Of a DNA stretch of 64,000 nt, positions 20,706 through 29,884 are shown piece after piece; within the stretch, counting starts at the first letter, position 1, and each line of letters begins with the position of its first letter. A program made the translations under genes and the position numbers. The notes under the pieces are model-generated. The model made no database searches and was not told the DNA's origin. It saw only the letters and a list, made by a program, of their open reading frames with translations. This DNA is from Symsagittifera roscoffensis (lineage: Eukaryota; Xenacoelomorpha; Acoela; Convolutidae). The DNA lies in contig NC_087070.1 in assembly GCF_963678635.1 (NCBI RefSeq), forward strand, positions 12,992,539-13,056,538. Reading direction: 5' to 3'.

Positions 20706-20743
20706 CCTCAAGGTCAAACTTCTAGATATGACCGACTGGCACA
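19855..20743 (-). repeat. Reversed Gypsy-type LTR in tandem unit 2
   Basis: As unit 1. It ends at 20743, where the 53-bp RT-element 3' fragment (20744-20796) starts. Confidence 0.65.
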
Positions 20744-20979
20744 TCTATCTGTGCTGTAATCGAGGAGGGTAGATTTTAATTGACAATTCTCTTGATTTTC
20801 AGTAGGATACTGATGGGATAATATCCCCAAAGTGCTCAAAAATCTGTCCAGTTCTTTCGGCACATGTTGCAGTCACAGAAGAGGACCCATGTTCACTTGT
20901 TTTGTTCTGAGAATTGATCGTCGAAAAACTTCCTCATCATCTGTATCAATCTTCGCTTTAAGCCTCGCATTTCTCGAAA

Positions 20980-22663
20980 TTAAATTTTCTGATTTAGTCG
21001 GTTTATTAGACGGCATGTACTGAATGTAAACTCTCCTCTAGCTTTTTCAGTTCTGGTCTTGTTTATATTGACAATTTCTTTCGTTCTTCCTGGATTTTCA
21101 ATTTTTGCCGGGAGCTTAATGTGATTGTTTTCTTCATGCATGAATTTCGCCATCATCAGTAACTCGTTCAGCTGGAGAAACAACGCCAGAGGCAGGATTC
21201 TTAACAATCTCAGCTGTTCTGTATAGTCAGAATCGTTTCCCGTGATCCATTGTAAGACTTTCTTTTGGAACCTTTCTAATCTTCCTATGTCGCTTCTTGA
21301 GATATTGCAAACAATTAGACCATACGTTAGAACAGGAAGGATTAAGGAATTGTACAGACCAAGTTTTATGAGCATTTTGACTTTGATTTCTAAGTTTCTG
21401 CGGATGCAATAGAACGTTTTATTCGCTTTCGACATTCTTGAGTCAATATGGGTTGTCCATTTTAAATGTTTGGACACATGTATGCCTAGATCCTTTATCA
21501 CAATCGAGCTTTCCACTGCTGTTTCACAAAGATTAAAATCGTGTTGATTTCCTCTAAATTCGACTTTAAAACTTTTGTCCAGTTGCAGACTCATCTTGTT
21601 TTTGTCTACCCAGTTTTCAACGCTTTTTAGGTCGTGCTGGATGTCCTTTGTGTCTACATTCACTGCTAGTATCTTTAGGTCGTCTGCAAAGATAAATGGG
21701 TCACTAAATTTCAACACTTCAGGAAGATTATTTATGAAGATACAGAAGAATAATGGACCAATCAACGATCCTTATGGTACGCCACTTGTAATTTCTGAAG
21801 TTTCTGATGAGAAATTGTCAACACGAACAAATTGTTTCCTGTTGCTGAGATAGTCTGCGATTATTTCAAGGAAACAGCCTCCAACTCCAATGTTGCTCAT
21901 TTTCTTTAGTAGTTCGTAATGCGGGACTTTGTCGAAAGCCTTGGAGAAGTCGGTATAGAATGCGATCACATGGTTTTCAGCGTTCTTGTCAATTGCTTCG
22001 TAGATCTTTTTCAAGAGAGATAACATGTTTGTAACAACTGAACGGTTTTTAACAAAAGCGTGCTGACTTCTTGTGAGAAACTTGATGAAATGGTCATACA
22101 ACGCTGGATACATGCATTTTTCCAGGAGTTTATTCATGATATTTAGGAGTGACACGGGCATGGTAGTTTTCCATTAGTAATTTATCACCTTTCTTGTAAA
22201 TAGGCGACACTGCCGCAACTTTCCCTTTAGCTGGTATTTTCCTTACCCTCTTGATGTTTTTAAAAACGCAATGCAAAATTGTGGTAATTTCTCCGGCCGT
22301 TCGCTGGAAGAAAATTGGTGGGAGTCCATCTGGGCCCCGCGATTTTGTTAAGTCCAGCTCTGTTATAATTTGGTTTAAATAGGTTTTTGAGATACTGAAG
22401 TTACTCAATATCGTGTTTTCGCACTTCATGTCACTGAAGTTGAAGCTTGATTTGGGCGAAAAGACAGAGTGAAAATATTCATTCAAAAAGTTCACTTTTT
22501 CTTTGGCTTTGGAAACAGCTATTTCGTCCTTGATCATAGTCTTTGGGAGAGTTTCTGATTTTTTCAGACTCTTAAAGTGTTTGAAAATTAAATGTGTGTT
22601 ACGAGTGGACATCAAATTTTCCTGATAGTTTACTTTATCTTCCTCTACTGCTTCTTCCACCAT
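20980..22663 (-). pseudogene. LINE reverse transcriptase with C-terminal domain
   Basis: Frames 22130-22663, 21772-22161 and 20980-21765 carry LTKSRGPDGLPPIFF, VSPIYKKGDK, AFYTDFSKAFDKVPH (catalytic Asp), then SGVP followed by an in-frame TAA at 21772-21774 exactly at the conserved Gln of the VPQGS motif, then SLIGPLFF..IFINNLPE and PFIFADDLKIL (intact FADD). C-terminal segments match the fragments in tandem units 1 and 2. A frameshift at about 22160 separates the fingers from the palm. Otherwise the RT is well preserved. Confidence 0.85.
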
Positions 22664-23655
22664 TTTATCTGGAGATAGAATGAGATTTCTGCGGTTAGCT
22701 TGTAGGTTTCAATTTGTATATTCTAGATTGTGTTCGCAGTTTGTTCATGATGTTTGAGGTACTTGGCGTAATCCATGGCGGAAGTGATTGGCGACATCTC
22801 GTTCTTCTAGGCACATGTTGGTTTACCAAATTGTCCAAATAGTCGTAAAGTTCCTCGCACATTCTATTGGTGTTTGTGTGACATACTGGTGAGAAAGGCT
22901 CACTTAGTATTGATTTCTTGATTTCGTTTTAGTCCACGCTACCGAAGCTTCGAAATTTTTCAATAGCGACTTTTACCTCATGGTGAGGACATTAAATTAG
23001 AATGCTGATTGCTTTGTGGTCGGAGCAAATTGTAAATTTTTGAGAAATTTTCGTCAGGAGTCGCATGAATGTGACAATTTTGAATAATGTAATGTCTAGG
23101 GTGTTTTTGCCACAAGTTGGAAAATCTATTGCCTGCTCGAACTGATGTTGCTCAATTAGTTCAATTATTGGGTTTTCTTCATTTTCGGTGCTACTATAGT
23201 CAATCCAGTTTGCTTCTGGAAAATTAACATCTCCGCAAATAAGTGTTGCAATTGATTGATTTGATTTCTCGATTTCTTTTAAAATTTGTGCGAAATCGCC
23301 TAGACAATAGCGATATTTGTTGCTCGAAGGTGGATTGTAAAAACAGCAGACAATAATTCGCTTATCGTTTTTTTTGGATGCTGCAAGTTAAACAACATTC
23401 AGGTTGCTTATTTGGCAATAATTTAGATGAAAATGTTTGTTTTACTGCCATTAGTAATCCACCGTGCAAATTTTGATCTTTGGCTGTTTGTCGTTCTGAT
23501 CTACAAAAACTGTATTCGTTTAGCATTAATTCAGATGATGCAATGTTTTCATTTAACCAAGTCTCCCAGAGACATATTATGTCATAGTTAGATGTTGCTA
23601 TAGCATTTGCAAACTTCATTCGTCGTTCGAGATTTATGAGACTTCTTACATTCAT
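22664..23655 (-). pseudogene. LINE APE-type endonuclease
   Basis: Begins with MNVRSLINLERRM and CLWETWL (catalytic Glu). After a frameshift near 23365 it continues with GDVNFPEANW (GDxN), the TLDITLF region and SDHKAISILI (the S-D-H box near 22995-23030). These are the canonical boxes of APE endonucleases that nick target DNA for LINE insertion. Confidence 0.75.
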
Positions 23656-23724
23656 TTGTAGGATGTTGAGAAAGCCTAGTCAAGCATCATCTGCTTGTTC
23701 TGCTTCTATCATCTCTTTTTCCCA

Positions 23725-24638
23725 TCATTGAACAGCTCGAAATTCCTGATTTTTGTTTTCTCCTTTGGAACTTTTTCGTCTAGAAGTTCTCTTTGTCTTT
23801 TTAAGCATAGGTTTTCCTTCCTCGCATCTTCTTTCGATAATGCTGGCAGAAGTTAAAATTTCCTCATCTCGCAGCTCATCTCTTTTTTCAAAGCTCTTTG
23901 CCAGCACCAATCCTGCTTCATGTTCTGTTGACAGAGTTATTAATAAAGCTCTTGATTTGATGCGCTCTTTGCTGAACTTCCCTAGCCTTTTTATTTCTTC
24001 ATTTTGTGGTTTAACTCCTAACTTGTTTAGTACCTCATGTACTTTTTCGGTTGTGGGGACAGAATTTTCGCATTTTGATTTCTCGGGATCTTCTCTGATC
24101 CCCTGTATACGGAAGCTTTTGTTGATATTATGATGTATTTCTTGTTTTACTTCTTTTCCAGCTCCTGGTTGAGCTTTCATATCTTTAACAGGTTTCACAC
24201 TGAGTACATCTGCATAGCTTTTTTCCAGTTTTTCGCATGTGGTTTTTGTAGCGTTTTCGACTTTTTCATCAACCAATGCCGTCAGCCTTTTTTCCATGTT
24301 TTCAAGACGTGCTTGTATTCCCTCACTCTCTTTTTCAATTTTCTCGTTCATTTGCATCATGGTCCTACACTTTATGAAGTTATCTCTTTCGTTATTAGTT
24401 ACACATGTGTCGCATAGAAGCATTGCGTTTAAACCCCAGTCTTTTATGCCATTGATGGCGGTGTAAGACCAGTGCAGTTGCTCTCAACATGCATTTGAGC
24501 CTTGCAAGATACACAACTGAAACATCTGTCCCTGGCATTTATGGGTTTTTTGCACGTTTTGCAATTTTCAGCCATATTGGTGGATACAGAGAGAAGGAGA
24601 AAATGGGATAGAGAAAATTTATTTACAATTTGATCCAA
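23725..24638 (-). pseudogene. LINE ORF1: PHD-like finger, coiled coil, basic C-terminus
   Basis: Frame 24444-24638 has CKTCKKPINARDRCFSCVSC plus a following His/Cys pattern, fitting a PHD-like finger. Frame 23725-24423 continues with further Cys residues (LLCDTC), a long charged coiled coil (residues about 15-75), then SFRIQGIREDPEKS and a basic domain ending in KKTKRTSRRKSSKG. ORF1 proteins of this kind bind element RNA. A frameshift at about 24430 separates the finger from the rest. Confidence 0.7.
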
Positions 24639-24683
24639 GCCTGGACAATTAAGCCCAGTCCCGTCACGAAATGAAATTTAAAC

Positions 24684-25316
24684 TCACAATTTATTTCTGT
24701 TCTCTTTTCCTTTGTGCTTCTCTATGTTTTTTGACGGTTTCTTTTTCTTCTTTAAGGTATCACTCAAGTTGCTTTTGTTGTTTCGTATTATAGCTAAAGT
24801 TTTGATTTCAAGTGCGGTTTCTTGATGCAGTTCTCTGTATCCTTCAAGTAGATCTTTGTCCTGTTGCTTAGAATTCGAAATTATGTCTGTTGTACTTTGA
24901 ACAATTGGTATCGGAAGTTTCTTTAGACCTTCAAGAATATAGGGTGCACCGTCTCTCTGACAATAGACAAGGCCTTCAATTCGAGGATGCGAATTGATTA
25001 GGGGTTTGACTTCTGATACTAGTTGATTGGCAGTAAGGGGAGTCCTATGATTGAATGGATGTTTTGAAATCCAGTTTATTATTACGTCGTGCCAGATAAT
25101 TACAGACTCGTTTCTATTAATTTTGTCTCTCAAGATTTTTCGTACGATTTTATTTGATTTCGATTTGGGATGAAACGTTACTCCCTTGAAATGGATGACG
25201 TCTTCTTGCAGTTCCTCGTTTCCTCCTACTGTTGCCCAATCTTCAAATGTCAGATGTAATGAGCTCGCTCCAATAATCACAACCATGAAAAAGGGGTCAC
25301 CACGATTACTCCACAA
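24684..25316 (-). CDS. SGNH-hydrolase-like protein upstream of the LINE
   Basis: A 210-residue frame, no ATG at the start; it opens upstream of VVIIGASSLHLTF, which resembles SGNH block I (Gly-x-Ser). VIIWHDVIINWI sits where block III would be, and the C-terminus is Lys-rich (LKKKKKPSKN). No clear D-x-x-H is visible, so assignment rests on the N-terminal part and is tentative. It lies 46 bp before the LINE zinc-finger frame in the same orientation, so it may be the LINE's first ORF. A possible splice acceptor TTTCAG ends at 25327, but joining it to the upstream frame does not preserve phase. Confidence 0.4.
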   Translation of the reverse strand: MWSNRGDPFFMVVIIGASSLHLTFEDWATVGGNEELQEDVIHFKGVTFHPKSKSNKIVRKILRDKINRNESVIIWHDVIINWISKHPFNHRTPLTANQLVSEVKPLINSHPRIEGLVYCQRDGAPYILEGLKKLPIPIVQSTTDIISNSKQQDKDLLEGYRELHQETALEIKTLAIIRNNKSNLSDTLKKKKKPSKNIEKHKGKENRNKL

Positions 25317-25317
25317 A

Positions 25318-25533
25318 TCATATAACCTGAAACCATATAATATAATAATTATTGCTTAAAAAACGGTAACCAGTTTCTGCGAGCAGATCTCCTGACAACC
25401 AAAGGTACTTTTGCTCGCCTACCAACTTAACCCACTTGTTAGCCTCAGCAAAAGGAATGAAAGCTAGCTTAAGCGAAACATGTGGTGTGCCATTACCCCG
25501 GATTGGCACAGTCGAATCCGCCGACGCACACAA
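25318..25533 (-). repeat. Second copy of the dispersed coding-like repeat, overlapping repeat T1
   Basis: Encodes on the minus strand the same segment as 17115-17270 (VSLKLAFIPFAEANKW, LWLSGDLLAETGY). Its right part overlaps the T1 unit (25483-25559), so a single repeat may include both. No known domain recognised. Confidence 0.55.
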
Positions 25534-26507
25534 AAATGGACATTAAGGACGTTAGCAGTAAATTCGTTATGAAAAAGAGGGTCGGAATTTTCTAGAATTT
25601 TTATTTTTCAAATTTTCGATTGGAACCGGAATATTTCTCAGAAATGTAAGAACGGCATTTAGACCAAAAAAGGACAATAAAACATAACCGAGAGACAACC
25701 GAATTAACCAGACGAGAAACAGTCGAAGAAGAACACGTGAAAAATGAAGCCTCTTATCGTGATAACTCAATACGATAAGACGCTTACCTGTGAATGACTA
25801 GACGGAAGCAGGGAATTCAATACCGTAAAAAATTGGTATTGGTATTGACAGAATCAGGTTCTTGGTGTTCTGCATCGTCTCAGATCACTCTAAAACTTCG
25901 TTATACTTAAAAAAAAGTGTATGTTACCTTTTACCAAAAAATAATTTTGTTTTGTTACAGAGTAACAAAACAATCTTACAAAAATAAACAAAAAAAGTTA
26001 AATTATTTAAACAAAACAGTTTACTAAAACTACTTATGAATTCCCTGCGTTCGTTGTACATATGTAATAAAAAAAAAGAAAATTATAGAGAATTCATTTA
26101 AGAAATTTCAATCCAAAGTGTTTCGTGTTTCAAACGTTTCGTGATTTTTGCTAACACGAGTTTTCAAAGTGTTTGCAAAAGTTTTGAGGTATTGTAACAA
26201 AGTATTGAGGTATTGACTGGGTTAGGTACTGGTATTGATGATTCAGTTCGGTATTGGTATTGAGGCCTTGTTATTAGTATTGTGGTATTGGTAATGGTAT
26301 TGAATTCCCTGGACGGAAGGAAGGTCCAGTGGGACATCCGGAGCGGATCCGTACCCAACCGTGTCACGAAATTGGAGATATAAAATCGTTATCTCCGGGG
26401 AAAACGGAATTGGTGTGCCAGTGTTACATTCGTGTGCCATTCCCCGGATGGCCGCAGTCGAACCCCGCCGTAGCATTAAAAAAAGAACAATAAAGGCCTT
26501 AGCAATC
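25483..26507. repeat. Tandem repeat T-S-T (unit about 436 bp without the MITE)
   Basis: T1 (25483-25559) and T2 (26430-26507) share the GTGCCATT.CCCCGGAT block, a GTCGAA.CC.GCCG block and a TTAGCA end. S1 lies between them and is interrupted by a MITE at 25809-26311. A second S copy is at 46609-46890, beyond the 20-kb element. Together they form two T-S units in tandem, each hit by a transposon. S and the element 1 LTR start share a weakly similar segment (TTTTTCAAA..TTTCGA), so S may be an old LTR. Confidence 0.65.
25809..26311. mobile_element. 503-bp hAT-type MITE
   Basis: Perfect 16-bp terminal inverted repeats (CAGGGAATTCAATACC at the left, its complement at 26296-26311) and an 8-bp target duplication GACGGAAG at 25801-25808 and 26312-26319. 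An 8-bp duplication with CAGGG ends is diagnostic of the hAT superfamily. Subterminal GGTATTG repeats are abundant, as for transposase binding sites. There is no coding capacity, so it would need transposase from elsewhere. The S2 copy at 46.6-46.9 kb lacks it and serves as the empty site. Confidence 0.92.
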
Positions 26508-27402
26508 TGTGCCAGTCGGTCATATTTGGAAGTTTGACCTTGAGGAATACGAACTTCGTAATTTTGGTTGAAATGTTATTTTTCAAAATTTCGAATTGGA
26601 CATGTCATGCTCAAGTATCTCGCGACAAATGAAAATATCAGAAAAATAAGATCAGAACAACTGAATTACAATTGCGGGAAAGTACTTGAAAAAAGCAGCG
26701 GGAATTTGCTTTTCGCAATTTCCAGATATAAATCAAACGCGAGTAGAGCTGTCCTATCCTGAAATAGGATAAGAAGCGATTGCAAAAGAGGAACATATTT
26801 ATTCGAGGTGAACCAGAGTAAACCCTCAGTAGAAAGGTGGACAGCTGGGGTGTCCCAATGGTCCAGTTCCAAAACTTAGTTCTTCAGTCAAAACTGTTTT
26901 TCCTTGCTGGAATTCATTAATAGCAAATTTCTCAAGTTATTATACTTGATGCGGGAGTTACTGATTAATTTAGTTATCCCAATTCTCGAGTGCGCCGATA
27001 TGTGAGTACTCAATTTAGTTTTCTTGAGTGAGTTTTATGATTGTTATGTTGAGGTAAGGAGAGTTTTAGGTTGATCCATCTGAAATGGATCAAAATTTCA
27101 CTGTCTAGTAAAAAGTAACTGTACGGATTGTTCCGACCCTGCTTTTAACGGCTTTCGCGTATTTTGGGTATTTTGAGACCTGAGTATGGGGACGTTCTTA
27201 TTTTCTAGAGTGGGGGGGGGGGTATTTTGGTAGTGGCCTTTAAGCTGTAACTGGTTTTTAGTCTCATGTCGCAAGTGAACCGAATTGGCTCCGACCGCTC
27301 GAGGTAGAAAAACAGAAGAGAAAGTGTCCCTAACTCTTGAACCAATGGTTTTAGGGCCTATTTTTCTTTAACCTCATATGTGACAAAAGTAGGCGACTGT
27401 TA
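26508..27402 (+). repeat. Element 1 5' LTR (inferred)
   Basis: Starts TGTGCC. It is alignable over most of its length with 45764-46603, with only scattered differences. The end is placed at ...GACTGTTA/CA; whether the final CA belongs to the LTR or to the target duplication is ambiguous. Contains a G-run near 27213. No confident TATA box or primer-binding site identified; a TGGCGCTCC stretch 12 bp downstream is the nearest candidate PBS. Confidence 0.65.
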
Positions 27403-27887
27403 CATGTGTTTTTATGGCGCTCCTGGGCGTTTTTACGACATCATGACTACGGAGTCGAACCCACTTGACACAGCTCGGACTACATGCCCATTCTAGAGTA
27501 CCTGTGGTACGGTTCAGCGGGAAAGTGTAAACCTTCCGGTTGTACTGTGATAGCTTTTTAAGAAAACTCGAGAAAAACTTCCCGGTACGCTCTCCGAACG
27601 AGGCTTAGCTAACCGAGTAAGGGGGGGGGGTAACTAGGGGGACGAAAAAACGAGCAAAAGGCAGTAAGCGAAACAAAAACCGAAAAAGAATAGAAAAAGG
27701 AAGAAAAACAATAAAACAAAAAAAAAACAGTGAATTTGACACCAGATTAGTTGGATCAAACCTTTATAATAATTAAATAGTATACCCATACTAATTTTAT
27801 AAGACCGATCGTTTCAATCTTTCCAGCATTTTGAAAAGGTACCCGAGTGTGTGGCGTTGTTACGGGTTTTCAGATAGCTTGCAACTT

Positions 27888-28094
27888 AGCTGGACCACTA
27901 GGAGACTTAATTGGAAGAGGTGACCAGTCGACTAGGAAATTGGTTCACAGGGACTTAGTTGGACCATTAGGAGACTTGACTGGAACAGGTGACCATTCGA
28001 GTAGAAAAGTGGTTCACAGGGACTTAGCTGGACCACTAGGAGACTTGACTGGAACAGGTGACCAGCCAAGTGGGAAAGTAGTGCTGGTGATTAG
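27888..28094. repeat. 69-bp tandem repeat, three copies
   Basis: TGGACCA(C/T)TAGGAGACTT recurs at 27891, 27960 and 28029, a strict 69-bp period. In one plus frame it is open and gives a 23-residue repeat (LAGPLGDLTGTGDQ...). Confidence 0.85.
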
Positions 28095-29028
28095 GTGCAG
28101 GACACGTCAAGGAGACAACCAGCACGGAATCAGAGCAACAAGAGAGGACGGGGGTGTTCTCAAGTTGGTTAAACGGGTATCTTTAAAATCCACATTACAT
28201 TATAAGAGACAAGTGTCAAATTGGATAAGCGGAACCCCACTGTCTTGAGGAAAGTTTTTACTCAAGCAGGCCTGGAAACAGGTTCTACGGTTTTCTCTCA
28301 AGAGGTTTAGCACCCGGCGCTTAAGGTAATTTTCGGCTTAAGAGGGGGGCTAAAGAGGGGCGAGGTTAGAAGGGGGCTGGTTAGGTTAGATGTCGGCGGT
28401 TGTAAATTGTAAAAAAAGGGGGACACATTAGAGTAACTAATTGATCGACATCGTCGAGTTAGTTACATTAGAATCTTACACGCGTTGAATATAAGAAGCA
28501 GATATTCAAATTTAACATCGAATTAAGGTAGGTATCCTGGTCGGATCGGGTGGGGGAATGGACGTAGACAGTGTTTGTGATACCCCATAGGATCGCTAGC
28601 AGGGGTGAGGAAAACGCGTGGCAATCAGGGACCAGACGTTTTTTTTGTTCAAATAAAAGGTTGACACAAGTCACCTTTGAATTTTAGGTGGGTTTGTTTC
28701 TCTGTTTTTGTCATTTTTTTCTGTCCCCGTTTAAATTTTTACGTTTTTAGTAAAAAATTTTAATCGATTTTGAACAAACAGGTGATCACAAGACACCCCG
28801 AACAAGTTGGGTTTCAACTTGCATCAAAAAATTAAAAGGGTGATAAATACAGGGGGGTTGGTAATTCTAACTTTTGGCCAGTAAAATGGTTTTTTTTGGG
28901 AAACTCGTTTACTAGAGCTCAAGTGGTGGTACCAGGTACAGTGGTTCAAGAGTACCGACAACGAAAGAGAAGAGTTCCCACTGTCCCAACACTGAGTGGA
29001 GAAGTCCTGGGAGAGTACCGAAGAGTCT

Positions 29029-29700
29029 TGGGACAGCAGTCTTTGGACAGTGCAGTCTTGGAACAGGCAGTCTTGGGCTAGTGGTCTTGGGACAGTGCAG
29101 TGTTGGGACAGTGGTCTTGGGACAGGCAGTCTTGGGACAGGCAGTCTTGGGACAGGCAGTCTTGGGACAGTAGTCTTGGGACAGGCAGTCTTGGGACAGG
29201 CAGTCTTGGGACAGTGCAGTCTTGGGACAGTGCAGTCTTGGGACAGTAGTCTTGGGACAGTGGTCTTGGGACAGTGGTCTTGGGACAGCAGTCTTGGGAC
29301 AGGCAGTCTTGGGACAGCAGTCTTGGGACAGTGCAGTCTTGGGACAGGCAGTCTTGGGACAGTGCAGTCATGGGACAGGCAGTCTTGGGACAGTGGTCTT
29401 GGGACAGGCAGTCTTGGGACAGTGCAGTCTTGGGACAAGCAGTCTTGGGACAGTGGTCTTGGGACAGGCAGTCTTGGGACAGTGGTCTTGGGACAGCAGT
29501 CTTGGGACAGCAGTCTTGGAACAGCAGTCTTGGGACAGTTAAGAGAAGTCTTGGAACAGTACCTAAGAGTCTTGGGACAGCACCAGATAGTCTTGGGACA
29601 GTACATATAAGTCTTGGGACAGTACCAGGAAGTCTTGGGACGGTACAAAAAAAATGTGTGACGGTACTAGAAGGTCTTGGGACAGTGCGAAATGGCTCAA
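29029..29700. repeat. GTCTTGGGACAG minisatellite
   Basis: More than 40 imperfect copies of a 12-17 bp unit around GTCTTGGGACAG, with variable spacers (GC, GTG, TGCA). The unit lacks stop codons in several frames, so long artificial frames arise on both strands (28996-29610 plus, 28824-29648 minus). These frames should not be read as genes without transcript evidence. Confidence 0.95.
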
Positions 29701-29884
29701 CGCTCAACTAAAAGCAAAAGGACCGGTCCGAACAATTAAATCGCGAAAGATCCATTTTATTGTGATCACGAATTGGAAATTTACTCTACTTAAGAGAATT
29801 AGGAATCTTTTCAAAGTTTTTATCCGTAGAATAAAAATTTGTGAATATTAATATTGTAGATAGAAAAAACTGTAAATAAAAATC

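Larger units (their letters stand above)
20797..24638 (-). mobile_element. Jockey/CR1-type LINE, long copy
   Basis: Third tandem unit opening into a 3.8-kb LINE. The minus-strand order is ORF1 (zinc finger, coiled coil, RNA-binding-like domain), APE endonuclease, RT and C-terminal domain. The right (5') boundary is uncertain because an SGNH-like frame follows at 24684-25316 and may belong to it. It is broken by a few frameshifts and a stop in the RT. Confidence 0.75.
27403..29884. other. Element 1 leader with two minisatellites
   Basis: About 2.5 kb between LTR and Gag. It carries a 69-bp repeat (27888-28094) and a short-period minisatellite (29029-29700). The open frame 27847-28248 is the 69-bp repeat read in 23-residue units. 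No recognised domain. This is unusually long for a leader; the first 200 bp recur in the tandem units at 17.9 and 19.6 kb. Confidence 0.5.

Noticed and set aside
26446..26470. TGGCCGCAGTCGAACCCC as a possible primer-binding site after S1
   Set aside because: The spacing between the TGG and the T-arm-like part does not fit any tRNA 3' end.
27415..27430. TGGCGCTCCTGGGCG as the element 1 primer-binding site
   Set aside because: Offset from the LTR end and not matched to a tRNA I can name; kept only as a candidate in the LTR note.
28824..29711. Long open frames of 100-274 codons on both strands
   Set aside because: All are the same short minisatellite read in different frames; no non-repetitive domain.
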